Assembly: GCA_950295325.1 (NCBI GenBank)
Contig: OX485805.1
Location: 48,694,758-48,758,757 of the forward strand
DNA length: 64,000 bases
From: Polytrichum commune
Lineage: Eukaryota > Streptophyta > Polytrichopsida > Polytrichales > Polytrichaceae
Direction of reading: 5' to 3'
The position numbers and the translations under genes were made by a program. The notes below the pieces were generated by a model. The model did not search any database. It was not told the origin of the DNA and saw only the letters and a program-made list of their open reading frames with translations. Of this stretch, positions 12,900 to 26,262 are shown piece after piece; position 1 is the stretch's first letter, and every line of letters begins with the position of its first letter.

Positions 12900-14030
12900 T
12901 TGTGAATATGTTTATTTGTGCAACATCACACATATACCTACTCGTCAACCACATTAAAAGCCCATCCTCACAATACAACCACCATGATGACCCACATCAT
13001 AAACACAATAAAAACCTTGCCCCCCCAGCATCGCTATCTGAAAAGTTAGAGCACACACATGCATCTATGGTAACGACGAAGTTGATAAACTAGCCAAAAG
13101 AGGCGTAGAAGCACCACGCATTATTAACACTTCCTTTCACCTCCTTAGACATTGGACACCATATTGGCCATCTATCCCCCATACCTCTACTCAACATGAC
13201 ATCTTTGTCCGAAACCTTTAAAGTTATATAAAAAAAGAAAATAAAGGCACTCTCATCTCCCACTCAACCAACACATTACCCTATATAAACAAATGGCTCT
13301 CCAACAATGACCTCCACCTAAAATGGTCCAACCTTTTATGGGAGGCCCTTTGGACTACCGATGGACAAATCACGCAAGACCTTATATTCTGTTATGATAG
13401 ATACCTAGGCAACTATCACAAAAAAATACATACTCAAATAAGATATTTCTCTGCTTTACAACCTTTGCACATCCCACCAAAATAACACTTGCTTGCACCT
13501 ACTATCATGTTGTAAAAACAAACATATAAACAACCTATGGTCTAATACGGTACATGCACTATGGACCAAAGTGGTACATGCACTAGCCAACACTATCTTA
13601 GCACACCCTACAATGTGCTCCTTTTCCTTAATTAATGCTGGAAAAACTAGTAATTACACACCCAACAACACCATACCTTCATGGCTACTCTTGTGCTACC
13701 TACTGAGATGTAAATGCCCTGCTCATCTAAGACTAAACATATTATGCATCATAGGAACCCCACCTATAGTCAAACCCCCCTTCACTCTCAACCCAAACCT
13801 CAAAGTACAAATAATTGAATTCATTTATTGCAACGACAAATTCCTCATGGAAGCTTTAATAAGAAAATTAGACAAATATGACATCTTACACTCATCACTA
13901 CCCCAACAAGGCTGGGAAGTACTACCACCCATCATCATGACTACATGCATGAGAGGTATAATATACAACCCAACAATCAAACAACTCCAAAATCTACGAA
14001 TCCCAAACAACAACAAACTATTGGAATGAT
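12900..14030 (+). pseudogene. Decayed LINE fragment: RNase H end and C-terminal tail
   Basis: Near 13060-13110 one frame reads NDEVDKLAKRGVEAP, the typical motif near the end of a LINE RNase H domain; an upstream HTHAS stretch lies in another frame, so a frameshift separates them. Further on, in broken frames, come LLWEALWTTDGQITQDLIF and, at 13493-14029, a 178-codon open stretch with WSNTVHALWTKVVHALANTI. It resembles the same LINE family as the copy split across 34.4-60.7 kb, but this is a separate truncated copy. Stops and frame changes make it non-functional. Confidence 0.6.
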
Positions 14031-14245
14031 TCTCACAAATAGCCATAAGACACCCAACACACATCATGCTAAACAAAAGGAAGACTCGAAAGAAAGCAAG
14101 CCCCAATTCCATTAAACTAAAAATTTACTAACTCCAAAAACACTTATTTATGGTAAAATCTATGCTAGCCCAAGGTCGACCTCCCATAGCCATTCGGTTC
14201 TTGATAGGAGGTGGTGAATGGACATCGCATGTTAGGGCCACTTTA

Positions 14246-14330
14246 TATTAGGGCCCATTTCTAGGGCCCATTTCCAAACCCTAGGCATCAACCAATGAGA
14301 GTGCTTAGATTGCCCAAATGGGCCCTAATA
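14246..14330. repeat. Short inverted repeat around TATTAGGGCCCATTT
   Basis: TATTAGGGCCCATTT at 14246-14260 is matched by its reverse complement at 14316-14330. A third related GGGCCCATTT lies between the arms. It may be a small foldback element or part of a degraded transposon end. Confidence 0.5.
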
Positions 14331-14609
14331 TGGGCCCAAGGGCTTTATATTGAGAGTCGGCCCACTTCTCCTAAAGCTTGCGTGGCGGGTGACATGGCGG
14401 TGTTTTGGAGGGAAAAAAGTGGGCCGAAGGCAAAAAAATGGGTCGAGGGTTTGTGGAGACCCACTTCGCATCTACAACCCACTTCACCCAACTTCCGTCA
14501 TATAGTCATTTATAGTGTAACTAAACACAAACATTCCTTTTCCTTTTCTATTTTCTATTTTTAGAAAAATTGTTGGAACTTGGTCCAATGAACGAGGAGA
14601 ACTAACTGC

Positions 14610-14973
14610 TACACTAAATAGTTCTATTACTCTGGGCCACAATAATTTTCTAGAGCCTACACTATCTCTTTTTTATAATGAGAATCAATATGGGTCATAA
14701 TAATTTTCATCCCGCACTACATTTTTAGTAGAGAAATTAGTTTGGGCCATAGTAATTGTTTTCCTACAAAAGTTATGTGTGTGATAATTTTATTTTGTGT
14801 TACTTTTTCCCTACAACTAATATTCAATGTGTTGAATATCTTCGTGAAGACTTGGGGGAAGACCCGGGGTCTTGGACGCATGTTAATTGCACCTCGACTA
14901 TAAAATTAGTGTGGCCCATGCTAATTATTTCCACATTAATTTTCCACCCACCCCAAAAGGACTATTTAGTGTA
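14610..14973. repeat. MITE, family 1 copy A (ends TACACTAAATAGT)
   Basis: The left end TACACTAAATAGT (14610-14622) is the reverse complement of the right end ACTATTTAGTGTA (14961-14973). The interior is AT-rich with repeated GGGCCACAATAATTTT-type segments. A second copy lies at 27678-27975 with shared interior text such as TGATAATTTTATTTTGTGTTAC. Confidence 0.7.
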
Positions 14974-14984
14974 TTTGCAGATGA

Positions 14985-15170
14985 CCTGGTTGAGTTTGAG
15001 AAATAACTGGTTCAAATTCAAGACTTCAGGAAAATTACCAATCGATTTAGAGGAATTTTTAGAATATATCCTTTGTTTAATAAAGTTAAAACCGACAGAT
15101 GTCAACATGTAACCGACTGATATTGGAACACTAGGATCTTGACCGATTACGGCCAAAAATCTCTGACTTG
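14985..15170. repeat. Partial copy of a second dispersed MITE family (CCGGTT-rich)
   Basis: The segment shares GTTGAGTTTGAGAAATAAC and the AGGATCTTGACCGATTACGG / CCAAAAATCTC block with the element at 61277-61567. Only one end is recognisable, so it is truncated. It sits immediately after the family 1 MITE. Confidence 0.6.
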
Positions 15171-18156
15171 GTTTTCCTTTGGCACTTCAAAGTACACTCT
15201 AAACTCTGTAGTATCACACCTGCAGTAACCAAAGTGCACGTGATATTACAACCTTTTGTAGTGTTAACATGGATGCGTGATACTATAGAATTAGTGTAGC
15301 ATGTGACATTATGGAATAACACAGGGAGATGTGAGGACAATTTGAATTCGTTCTCCCGTCACCTACATTAGTCTAGTCCACTTCACTTGGCCTTCCTGGG
15401 CGATGTGGCAGACGCATACACCAACATTTAACAAGTGACATAAGAAGAAGAGGAATAAGAATAAGAAGGTGACACTCCACATGTTGACACATGGCGCACT
15501 GCGAGGGTGTGGGTTGACTTCATGGGTGGTTTGCATTAATGACAAATTTTGTGATATAAGGGAAAGAAATGTGACAATAAGGAGTGAGATTTGAACTACG
15601 AACATCCGTTCCCTAGGGTTTCGGCATATAAGAGAGTGGGTGACATTATGGGGGTTGATATTACGGAGTGTAGGGTGTACACTTCGAGCCTTATCGCAGA
15701 CACACTCCAGGTGTCTGCTTCCAACGACCCTCTTAAGCGAGATTGCTTCGAAGGTGGATTTGTCAGACTGACGCATCCATTCATGAAAGGCCGTATCATG
15801 TTTCCCGAACCGATGATGTCCGCCACCGGCAAAAGCATAATGTTACTCACGGAAAAGTTCAGCTCATGGATGCCACTTGTCTACCTTTAAGAATCTTGGA
15901 CGCGCGGCTGGAGATAGCTTCCTCAAGGAGCCTGCTGCCGTAGTAAATGTCATATTTCTGGAGAATCCGAGGCCATGTGAATTCGGTATAGGCCGATTCA
16001 GTGGTACACTTGGACTGTGTTCTGGAGGCGGAGAGGAGGAGACGATGATTTCCTATGACTGCTTGAGCCCTAATTGCCGTTGCTAACAAAGACTTGAGCA
16101 CATGGATGCAAGACTTTAGTGAGGAGCTCGTGGTTGTAATTTGCATCCTTAATGCGCGGAATTCGATGTCACCTGAATTAAGCGTGTGCAACTCAGTCGA
16201 ATGCAGCGGAGCTCGATTCTAGGACAGTTGATCGCATTGTCGAGGCTTAAGAGATGGATTCGATTCCTTTAACGAGCTTGCGGCCGTAGGTCACATCCCT
16301 CACAACGATTGAGCTCGTCGATCTAAATTTTCATGAAGAGGCTTGAGGCCGTGGATGACATCCTCAGTAAAACCTGCGGTCAGTTGAATTCGGCGTAGTG
16401 GAGCTAGCTGAATGAAGAGGAGTTCGATTGATGTTAACAGTGGAATGTATTCTTGAGGTGGCTTAGAGGAGGATCCAATGGCCGCCCGGGACCATGTTCA
16501 TGTAAGTGAGATCCATGTCTTACACGAGGGTTGGATTTGTGTATCTAAGGTGACAAGCTACTAAATTAGTACGTGCAAATGAGAAAGTTGTTATGCGAGT
16601 TATGCACATGTAAATTATCGTCACAACCGTTTGAAATTGGTATCCAGGTCAAGCAATCTGCTATTTTAGCAGCTGATCGAGGATCTTGGCGATGGACCGG
16701 TGCAGAATGGAGTCACGGAGGGCCATCAATGTGCGTATATCCTTGACATTGTCCACTACGACTCATAATTTGGAATTGGTGATTCTTGACTAAGGCATTT
16801 TATGTAAACGTATCCAACTTTAGTTTCTGACTGTTTATTGACGAATGGGTTTCATTTATTAAGCAGTTCTTGTACTCGACCTTTCAAACTCTAGGTGTTT
16901 ACTGTCAACTGAATGTTAATCACCTCGGAACCTGCGTATCAATTGAGAAACCTACCACTCGAGCTTGTTTGACACTAATTATGAAGCTCTCTGGGATGCA
17001 ATTGGTGCATATACAAGCTTCTGGCACCCTCGTGAACAACCTTGATCCTGGAGCCTGTGTCTGCGTCCAGCTTGTCATGTTTTGTTTCAGTTGGCTAGCA
17101 AGTTCTGCTTTGCAAACACGTTAGGGTTTGAGGGTCGATTCTTCAGCTATAGAGGTAGGAAGTACCCGGATCAACAATACATCGTACGGCTTTGATTTGG
17201 TTGGTCAAGAAGTTGCAGAGGGGAATCCGCACGATTTAATTTGAATTATGATGCAGGAGGACAAATATCAAACTTATATAGGGATCCTGAATTTTCTTCC
17301 CAATAATTGGCTTCTTTTGTTGATGACTCCGGATAGCACTCAGGGCAATCATATCTACCCTTGCACTATTAAATGCTTTGGTATGATTTCTGTTATATGA
17401 ATCACGTTGTAGGGTGTCTATTCTCCACTCCTAGAACTCGTGGAATGTCAACTGGTCTTGAGCAGATAGACATATCAGTGCCACTCTTATGTAGAGCAGG
17501 CGCTCAGAGCTTCTCAGTCTCTCAGAAGTACAACTGAGAAAGTTCTAGGGAACTTTTTGTGGAAGTGTCTTTTGAGCTCTACATTGTAGCTCAGGTTGTT
17601 GATTACTGACATAGGAATGTGGGAGAAGTTTCCCAGTAACAACTAAAATCCTTTCAGAAATGAGTAAACCGAATTCATATCCGATCCTCTCTCCTGTGAG
17701 CATCTTAATTCTACTTCAACAGTTTCTGATTTTTGGATCTTGCACAGGAACGAGCTACCTTGAGAAAAGAAGTTCAGTGATTTAACGGGGCTATGGTGGG
17801 TGTAGAATCTTATTGTTTATATTTGCTTACCATGTGGTGAAATAAATTTCTGTAATAGTTTAGGCGTTGCTCATGTGAGAGTTCAAAAGTGTCACAATGC
17901 ATGCACTGGTGTGTGTTTTGTGAACGTACAGTATCCACTAAGATGAATTTGGCTTTTTAAATTTGGGAGTTTTTTCATTATATGTTTAATCTAATCTCAT
18001 ATGTTTGTCTTGCTCATTATTTTGGTGTGTGCCCAAGATCTTCTGGCGGTTGGACTGTACATGGGCATTCAAGGTCCTTTACTGTGTTTAGGTTTGGAAC
18101 GAGGTTTTGGTACAGAGATCTGAGAATTTCGCATGTGGTTGTGTCACTTTTGTAGG
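15171..18156 (+). other. Region upstream of the ankyrin/PGG gene
   Basis: Overlapping open frames of up to 137 codons occur on both strands at 15363-16191 but none has a recognisable domain. A good donor-like site (CAT|GTAAGT) near 16501 follows a short ATG reading frame starting near 16473, and an acceptor-like TTTGTAG lies just before the ATG at 18157. A spliced 5' leader for the ankyrin gene is therefore possible, but the intermediate exon is not identified. Confidence 0.35.
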
Positions 18157-21100
18157 ATGTCTGAGACACCTGATGGACCTGGTGGATCCAGGTCATCTGC
18201 AGTTCCATTTGATCCCCAATTTTCAAAGGTACTTAGAGCGGCTTTGCGAGATTCCATCGAGGAGAGTCAATGGGCTAATGCTCTGGAAAGACGAGATTGC
18301 AAGAAGCTTATGTTGCTTTTGCACCAGAATCCTCTTCTGAAGCTAGTAACAGGTCGTGACGGTCGAACTGTGTTGCATGTGGCTGTCATCCAAGGATGTG
18401 TACAGCTAGTGACACAAATATTTGAGCAAGAAATTGTGAACCAGAACAGGGATGTTGACAGGAACAACCAGTTGGGAAAACTTGACAAAAGTAACAAAGA
18501 TGGGAGGAAAGTTAGCAGAAGTTCTACAAAGAAGCTCAGTGTAGAGGACTTAAAGAAGCTCCTCAAAGCAAGGGATGCAAGGTCCAAGGCGGATGCGTTT
18601 AACCTAGCAGAGATAGTTGGGAATAAAGAGGTCCTGCAAATTCTTGGATCTAAACCTAGTACGTTCAAAGGTGGGCCTGTGAGACATCAAAATTTAGAGA
18701 GATTACCTGTTGATGTGTCTGATAGCGAGTCATCAGAAGCTTCAGATGACAGTGAAAATGGTTCTGTTGATGGTCCCTCTATACTAGACTATGACCTACA
18801 ACCAATCAACTTTGACAGAGATGAGGCAATCAAGATCATTGATGAGGTGCTTGCAAGTGGATTATACACAAAACTGCAACAAAACTTTGAATGGGATGTG
18901 GACTTCAATTTTGAAGAAGACCGAAAGGAGTTGATCATCCATTGTGCATGTAAAAGTGCAAGTTTTGAGTTCATAGATTTCATTAGGAGCATCATTGAGA
19001 CAATGAATGAGACACCTGGTCTCCTTCAAAAAGTTTTCAATGTACAAGATGCCCAAGGTAGAACTCCAGTACATGTTGCTATTACTTTCTGCTGGTCCAT
19101 GCAGGGACTGAAAGAGTTTCTGGATTTGTTACCTGAGGAGTGCGTGAATGGGCTTGACGCTGCAGGAAGGACTCCACTGCATCGAGCTGTTGCAAATGGA
19201 ATGAACTTTGCTCAAAGCAAAATTGTGCAGGTTCTTGCAAATGACAGACGGACGAATCTGAATGCAGAGTGGCCTGGGGGTGAAGGAGCAACAGCCCTGC
19301 ATATGGCTGTGTTGCACAACCATGCTCAATCTGCCAGGTATCTGCTTGAGGCAAAGAGGGTTGATGGATTGAAGAGAGCAAATTTGGAGCAACGGATGGA
19401 CAGGCCGATCAAGGTGTATAAGAATAAGGCATACTCCCGCTGGACACCACTAGAATTGGCGGCTGTGATGGGGCGCACGACAGTGCTGGAGCAGCTCCTG
19501 CGGGCATCAGTGAAGGTATGGTTAACATAGACCATAAAGGAAACATGCTAAGGTCTGTGTGTCTAAAAGTAACACCAGCCTTCTGTTAACACCTATTTTT
19601 TATCCTTGAACTGTCAACAAGTGAGTGTGATTTACATTAAGGAAGCCAAAGTTAAAGCCACTAATCATAAGTGGCATTAAAGTACAAAATAGCACCAACT
19701 TGACAATTCATAGTGGCAGTGTAAGAAGGGTGTAAGAAGGGTTTAAGAAGACCATCAACTTTGACCAAGATTTGAGAATGGCTAATCTAGGATCTACCCG
19801 CTCAATGCAGCGGTGTAAGAAGAGTTCAGCAGAAGGTGAACAACGCCCTCATTCAATCCAAGACTCTCATGCGTTACAAGCCTGATTTTGTGGTTATTCT
19901 AACCTAACAAGTTGACATTAGTGGACCCCCTTTGTGGATAATAAAAGGCTCATTATCTAAAGAAACTTTGCAAATTTCTATGGACCTTATGTGAATTTAT
20001 GTTTTTTCGATTTCTTTCTTCTGTGGACTCTACGGTTTTGCAGATAATATGGGTATTTTGTGAAATTTCTGTATCCCGCCTGAAAGCGAAATTTTTTATG
20101 GACATGTTGCTTTTAGGTACACATATCTTAAGGACAGAAATGATCTATAAATCGTGATTTCCCTTACAAAATTATGCTTGTTGATTTTATTTGGCTTTGT
20201 GAAATGTATCCTCTATCTAAAGACCCAGGGGCTTTATAGTTCTCAAGTAATTGGATAGTTCCAACAGAATACTCCTGTCAAGCCCCTCTATTTATGGAGG
20301 ATTTAGATAATTATCATTTGTGTTGGTGTGCAGACGGGTCGCAAATGGATACATGATCAACGTTGTTTGCACCTAGCTGCGGCATCAGGAGATCCTCAAA
20401 GTGTTCTCTTCATGTTGAACAGTCGAAGAGGGAACCTTCATCACTTCAAAGGGGATTCAGAATTTGATGGACATTCACCTTTGCATTTTGCAGTTTACGC
20501 AAAATTGCCCCAGCACCCAACATCCAAGAATGTACCAACAAAGCTTATTGATCCAAACTTTGACCGGTTCCTATGTTTTCCAGATTATGCAAGTGTCTAT
20601 TGGTTGCAACGGGAATTTGCGATTCTAGACCGCGAGGGAGCATCAAAGAAAAGAGGCACAACTGATATTGGTTATGATGGTAAAAAAGCGTGCATCAATA
20701 TCTTGTTGCAAGCAGGTTTTGATATATGGTATACTCAGGAAATCTACAAACCTACATACAAGCGCAAGGCCCACTTTGAGGAGTATCTACTGCAAGAGGA
20801 ACCCCAAGTTAAACCAAACATCAGTTATCAAAATATTCCTGACCCTGGGCGAGAGGCATCGGATGAAGCACGACTTTGGTGGTACGATAGGGTTGCTAAA
20901 GAAACACTTGAGGCTAAAAACAGCTTCAATGCTGCCGGAAATGCAACTGCTGTTGTTGCAGCATTGGTTGCTACTGCTTCTTTTGTGGGTCCACTACAAC
21001 CTCCTCTTGGCTATGGTACTGACACATCGACTGTCTTGACACTCGACCGAATACAAGTCACAAAATTGTCAATCAGAATTTTTTTTATCAGTAATAGCTT

Positions 21101-21443
21101 GTCATTTTATTTGGCTCTTGCATCTATCATGCTAGCAATCATGCCATCTTTACCTATGCCTCATGAAGGTTTACGCGATGAACTTCACCGCAGTCGACGA
21201 ACTGTTGCATTGGCCATTAGTGTGTTGCTTTTGTCTATTCTAAGTATACTTGTTTCTTTTACATGTTCGTCTATTACTGGCATACCAGACGACTATTCTT
21301 GGGGATTGAAGTTCTACCCAGTCTTCATAGGTGGACTAGCTTGTATTCTAGTGATATTCTTGTTCTTCTTACGTTTGTTGAGACTTGTTTTCAGTACAAA
21401 TGGAAGGATCAAAGGCCTTTATCAGCTGTTTGGTAAGCTTTGA
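18157..21443 (+). CDS. Ankyrin-repeat protein with PGG domain and four membrane segments (ACD6/ITN1-like), two exons, 822 aa
   Basis: Coding exons are 18157-19515 and 20334-21443, joined in phase 0 (GTATGG donor, GTGCAG acceptor). The ATG at 18157 is chosen because it follows an acceptor-like TTTGTAG and gives MSETPDGPGG; an ATG in frame at 18133 is possible. The N-terminal half carries divergent ankyrin repeats (DGRTVLHVAVIQG, QGRTPVHVAITF, AAGRTPLHRAVANG, GATALHMAVLHNHAQSARYL, WTPLELAAVMGR) interrupted by a charged acidic linker. The exon 2 product adds RCLHLAAASGDPQSV and GHSPLHFAV, then the PGG domain (AKNSFNAAGNATAVVAALVA) and three more hydrophobic helices. Such proteins are plasma-membrane or ER-associated regulators of defence or salt/ROS signalling in angiosperms; the exact role here is unknown. 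Confidence 0.88.
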
Positions 21444-22484
21444 CTTATACCAGATTTTTGTTCCCATATCAAGTGCATTTATTATATCAGTTGGACACTT
21501 GCATCAGAACGTGTGATGCATTTTATGAAGTTGAGCTTTCCTTCACCAAACAGGAATTAACTCATCCAGGTTGCATGGTGCTGGATTTCTCTGGTGATTC
21601 AGAATCTTAATTTCTATGTAAGCAACAAATGCCACCTTGATACTCATGTTTTGTACTTGAGTGATCAAAAGGCTATTGCCGAACATGATATACACCACTT
21701 TTTACGTACAATATGATGCATACTTTCTAATAAATATATGGACAGTGTGTATAGCAAGGTCCTACTTAAGGGTCTACACTTTACAGCTCAAAGTTTCAGT
21801 TCTTCAGATGAACCTAGCATGTGTTACATCACAATTCATGTTGGATTGTAAGGTATGTGAAGCAAGTGAAGGCCAATAACAAATTGTTGGCGAAATTGGT
21901 GTCAAAATTGCATTTGGAGAACTTGAATTAACTTAGGAGCTTGGCCTTTTTATCATGGAGATCAGTTGTGCTAATTTCAGCTAGAAGACCTGGCACCATA
22001 CCATCAAAGCTTACCGAATGATTGCCATGTACTCTATATACTCATCACGGGTTCTGGTAGCAATAGTTGAATCTGGCCCCCTGATTTGGGAGAGATGATA
22101 GACCACATTGTAGACAATTTTGGTGAATTGGATCTACGGATGATGGACCTCAAATAGCTTCACCATATTTGCTTCACTATCAAGGTGGCAATTGCTTGCC
22201 AGGTGAATGTCCCAGTTGCACTGAACCTTGAATATTTTCAGAACCTGGAGTTAACTTCACAATAATACAATCCTTGGAGATGCTGAAAGCCTGGATAATT
22301 AAATTAAGCAGAAGAATAATTAGGTCTCTTGGAAATAAGGGTGTGCAATTGATACACATCTGCTTCAAACTGCAAGATATCTTTTCCTCTCACTAGAGGT
22401 GAACATGCATTGATCCATACACTGTTTCGACAAGAAACTCCGATCGTCTGGTCACAAAAAAGGCTGGTGGTTCAATATGTTTTA
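21444..22484. other. Intergenic DNA after the ankyrin/PGG gene
   Basis: AT-rich sequence containing the presumed 3' UTR. No open frame with a recognisable domain was found on either strand. Confidence 0.4.
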
Positions 22485-22833
22485 GGGCTAGTTCACATGG
22501 GGTCCTCAGTCCCAAGTCACTTTGAGGTCAATCCGTGCAATCTCAGCCGTTAGGAGCATGGAAGTTGGGACTTACCACTTCACACAGGGTCTCAAGTATG
22601 ATATGGATGCCTACATGGCCACACTTTTTGGAGGTGAGACTTGAAACTTGTGTTGAGAGTTGGGTCAAGCTTTTGATTTTTGCATAAAATAATCAAAATC
22701 CGATTTAAATGATTATTAACCATATTTTGAAGGTGTCTTGAAGCTCAAAAGTTGGGACTTTGCCTCCATGTTCGGACTTACTAGTATGAGTGGGACTTAG
22801 GACTTGGAACTTGGGACCCATGTGAACTTGCCC
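22485..22833. repeat. 349-bp MITE-like element (ends GGGCTAGTTCACATGGG)
   Basis: The left end GGGCTAGTTCACATGGGGTC (22485 on) is inverted at 22814-22833 as GACCCATGTGAACTTGCCC with one mismatch; a more diverged extension continues inward with CCAAGT(T/C)-type text on both sides. The interior is non-coding. No clear target duplication was found. Confidence 0.65.
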
Positions 22834-24331
22834 TTCGAAGTTGTGCAACCTAGGTCACCCATGTAGTACATTATACAGCAATAGGGCTCACAATCATGTG
22901 AAAGTAAAGTACATTTAAAAAAAAAATCTTTACTTTACTTTACTTTTCTTTTCTTTGCTTTTACAAGCTGCTAACAACCATGCAGTGTAGAAACCTAAAT
23001 CCTTTGGTTTTGCTTCACACCTAATTGCCAGAGTGCAAGTCCTTGGCATCTACATCCATGAAATGGAGAGTAAGGGCACACTTCTAGCTTTCCAACACTT
23101 CATGTTTTTGCAAATGATTTTGTTCTTGTTCAAATCAAAGTCAAATTTTAGTTCCAAATAAAGAGGTGGAGAATTCGCCTTTTCGAAATTCAAATTTTCT
23201 CTAGAACTACGTACACCATCCATTCTTGTTGTCCGGGTAAAGTAAGTTACTAACTGCAACATTTAGATGCTTGAGACTTGGAAGTGAGTTGTGCACACAT
23301 ATAAGAGAGCAACCTTCTTCAAGAGAGCTTCTCTTTTGCACTTGTGCAATCATAAGTTTGTGCTTGAGCCATGTGGGTAGGGATACTTCACTTTTGCAAT
23401 GACATGGATCCCTTTTGATTATTTCTTTTGACTGTATCTTTTTAGCATGGGATAGGAGTATTTGTGCTAACAAGTCAAGTTTCGATTCAGACCCAAGTGA
23501 CAAAATTGTATAATAACTTATATTTATGTGTTAGACTTTCTCATATGCAAGGTTGCACTGGAATTCAACACATACCAAACCCTATTCATATAACAAGGGG
23601 ACTCTTGAGCATGATAGAGCCGACATGCTTGAATTCACATCCGCAACAATGCCAATGTTGGTTTTTCTTTTCTTTTCTGAAAAAAATACCGATGGGGGAC
23701 TCTGTTGGGAACGTTATTGGGAACTTCGTCTTCTTGCGAAAGCCCCAGCTGTGCCGGAGAATTCCACTTTCACAGATCAATTCTTTCGGTTTAAGCTTTA
23801 CACCATTGAGCCACGCACAAACGGTCCTGAAGAGATTTTTGCTTTGGTTTTTTGACACGGAAGTCGATTTAGAGGTTGATTACGGAAGTTGGAGTGCCTG
23901 TCTGTTTCCGGTACTTAGGCAACAATTGCTTCGGTGTTGCAAATTAATGTCGGTGTAGATTGGTGGTTGTAACAGGGGATTTGGAGTCTCATTGTCTCTC
24001 AAGTCTCATTTGCTCCTTGTTTCCTCTCAGACTGGAATCATGTGGAATTTCGGCAGCCGTAAATTGACAGAATGTGAGTTCATAGGAGGCCTATTGCACC
24101 ATGTTCCCAGGAGTGATAATCAGTCTATAACCTCCGAAGTGCAAATGCCATGCCTTACATAGATTAGTTTTTCGTTCTTAGACTCTTAACCTTCGATTTC
24201 ACACAATAGAACTGCCATGTGAATATTTAGCGCGTTGTTAAGATTCTTGTCGCTGCTTTTACAGTCCTATCGAGAGGAGCACTGTGAATGACAGGAAGAG
24301 TGTAATGCTGTTACTTGAGAATCTTACCACG
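22834..24331. other. Intergenic DNA upstream of the CutC gene
   Basis: Several overlapping open frames of up to 164 codons occur at 23207-23958 in different frames and on both strands, which is typical of non-coding sequence. The segment from about 23690 to 24331 is less AT-rich and probably holds the promoter and 5' UTR of the CutC gene. Confidence 0.35.
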
Positions 24332-25099
24332 ATGGCGGAATTTTTATTTGAAGCGTGCGTTGATTCCCTCCACTCGGCTCTAGAGGCACAAAGAGGAGGC
24401 GCGGGACGTCTGGAGCTCTGCGCAGACCTGGTGCTTGGCGGGACAACACCGAGCTATGGCTTAATGAAGCAAGTGAAGGAGCAAGTGCAAGTACCGGTGC
24501 ACGTCCTCATACGGCCACGCGCTGGTCACTTCGTGTACTCCACCACCGAACTCGAGGTAATGCTGGAGGATATTGCGATGGTCGGCAGGCTAGGCCTACA
24601 GGGAGTTGCAATTGGCGCTCTTACGCCCCACAAGGAGATCGATGACAAAGTGATGCGGACTCTGTTGGATCGGTGCGAGCAGTTCAACTTATGTGTGACC
24701 TTTCATCGTGCTTTTGACCTAGTTTCCGAGCCAGTGCAGGCTTTGGAATATCTTGCAAACCTTGGAACAGTGTCTCGCATTCTGACATCCGGCCAACAAA
24801 CATCTGCAGTTGCGGGAATTGAATTATTGCGTGCACTAATAGCGAAAGCTGCTGGCCGCATCCGAATTTTGCCTGGTTGCGGTGTCACGGACCAGAATGC
24901 TGCCTACCTGGTAGAGCAGACAGGAGCGAGTGAGCTTCACGGAAGTCTGCGTACTGTGCTCGGAGGAAATTATTCAGTGTTGCCAGGGGATGAAGAGCAA
25001 GTAGTTTGGGCATGTGACGCCGTGAAGCTTCACAAAATCGTTTCATCTTGTAGTGCCGCTCTGCTTGAGCATCGGAGAAAGCACACACTTGAATTCTGA
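24332..25099 (+). CDS. CutC: CutC family copper-homeostasis protein, intronless, 255 aa
   Basis: The frame starting MAEFLFEACVDSLHSALEAQ matches the CutC (PF03932) N-terminus; an in-frame ATG at 24284 would add 16 residues not typical of the family. Conserved blocks are GRLELCADLVLGGTTPSYGL, VLIRPRAGHFVYS, GVAIGALTPHKEID, VTFHRAFDLV, ILTSGQQTSA, RIRILPGCGVTDQNA and ASELHGSLR. These are the TIM-barrel strands and the conserved arginine, histidine and cysteine positions of the family. Length agrees with bacterial and animal members (about 250 aa). CutC is a cytosolic protein associated with copper homeostasis, possibly Cu(I) binding; its reaction is not established. No intron is needed. Confidence 0.93.
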   Translation: MAEFLFEACVDSLHSALEAQRGGAGRLELCADLVLGGTTPSYGLMKQVKEQVQVPVHVLIRPRAGHFVYSTTELEVMLEDIAMVGRLGLQGVAIGALTPHKEIDDKVMRTLLDRCEQFNLCVTFHRAFDLVSEPVQALEYLANLGTVSRILTSGQQTSAVAGIELLRALIAKAAGRIRILPGCGVTDQNAAYLVEQTGASELHGSLRTVLGGNYSVLPGDEEQVVWACDAVKLHKIVSSCSAALLEHRRKHTLEF

Positions 25100-26262
25100 A
25101 TTTTCCATTTGGAATTGCATGCCTAGTACCTGTATAGTTTGAATCCACCACCTATAGAGTGTCCTCCGACCTCACGAGAGAACTCAATGTTGCTATATTG
25201 CAGTTGATCGAAAATTTCCTTTCTTCTCTACAGAAGCCATGCTTGTGACCGAAATCATCCAGAGAATGCACGCTTCATTGCGATCTCTGACCAGCTGTAA
25301 CAGAGGAACATCATCATCATCATCATCCAGGCCATGTTGCAACACATTTTGCACAACCTGTCTTTCTCCTGCGACTCTTTCAGAGCCTTGTTGTCTGCGA
25401 TTTGTTGCTCCCAGTTGTAAGGTCCTTTGAAATCCCATGACTCAATTAGAGTGGAGTTCAGAGGATGGTCGATCTCACATGATGAACTTATTTTGACACA
25501 TCTATGCAACTATTGCAGCCCGGGCTACCTATAAGAGGTAAGCATTTCATGGCCAACCTCCATATATAATAACTAATAACTGTATGACGTTCTGTATCCT
25601 CTCTAGTCAGAATTCATAAACACCATCAAGGTTGAACAAGGAGTGTAAACTAGTATAATAAGTTACTATCCAGTCGTTTTGACTAAGATTTCTTGCATGA
25701 AGCTTCTTCACACAAGGAAGGTTTTTGTGTATTACCTCGAGTACTTCTAATTGCTTGTTTGTGGCTAACATATTGACCTATCTGGTGGAACTGAGAAATT
25801 ACAATACTTTTTACACACATAATATCGGATTGTAACAGTCTGTAGATCATGAGTCATGTCTTGCGGTGGGCTTCAAGATCATGTTAGCTTATAACTGACG
25901 TAATCTTACATTAATAATAAATGTGCTCATTCCTTACCTGGCAGAAAATGCCTCTGTAGGTTCAGTATTACATCGATAAATTTCTGCACAGTTCTGAATG
26001 CTAGCTGGTCAACTCCAATGGCCATTTTATTTGAGATGAGACTACGAGTTATACCTGCTTTGAAAATACAAATATAGACTTCCAAATAATGACTTCCAAA
26101 TAATCCAGAGAGGTGGGAACTTAAAAATCTGACCATACATTACTGAATAGGAAGGATGTAAAAAGGCATGCCATAAACTCCTTGTATATACAATGTGATA
26201 AAGTAATGATTATTGTAGGAACGGGCTTATTGCTGGCCCTTTAACTACTCAGTTACAGGGGC
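25100..26262. other. Intergenic DNA between convergent CutC and germin-like genes
   Basis: Non-coding. It includes a short ATC trinucleotide run (about 25309-25327) and AT-rich sequence forming the 3' regions of both neighbours. No further gene is supported. Confidence 0.4.

Noticed and set aside
15363-16191. Overlapping 84-137 codon open frames on both strands
   Set aside because: No recognisable domain, heavy overlap between strands, no splice context.
25193-25438. Open frame with poly-Asp/poly-Ser over the ATC repeat
   Set aside because: Produced by the trinucleotide run; no other support.
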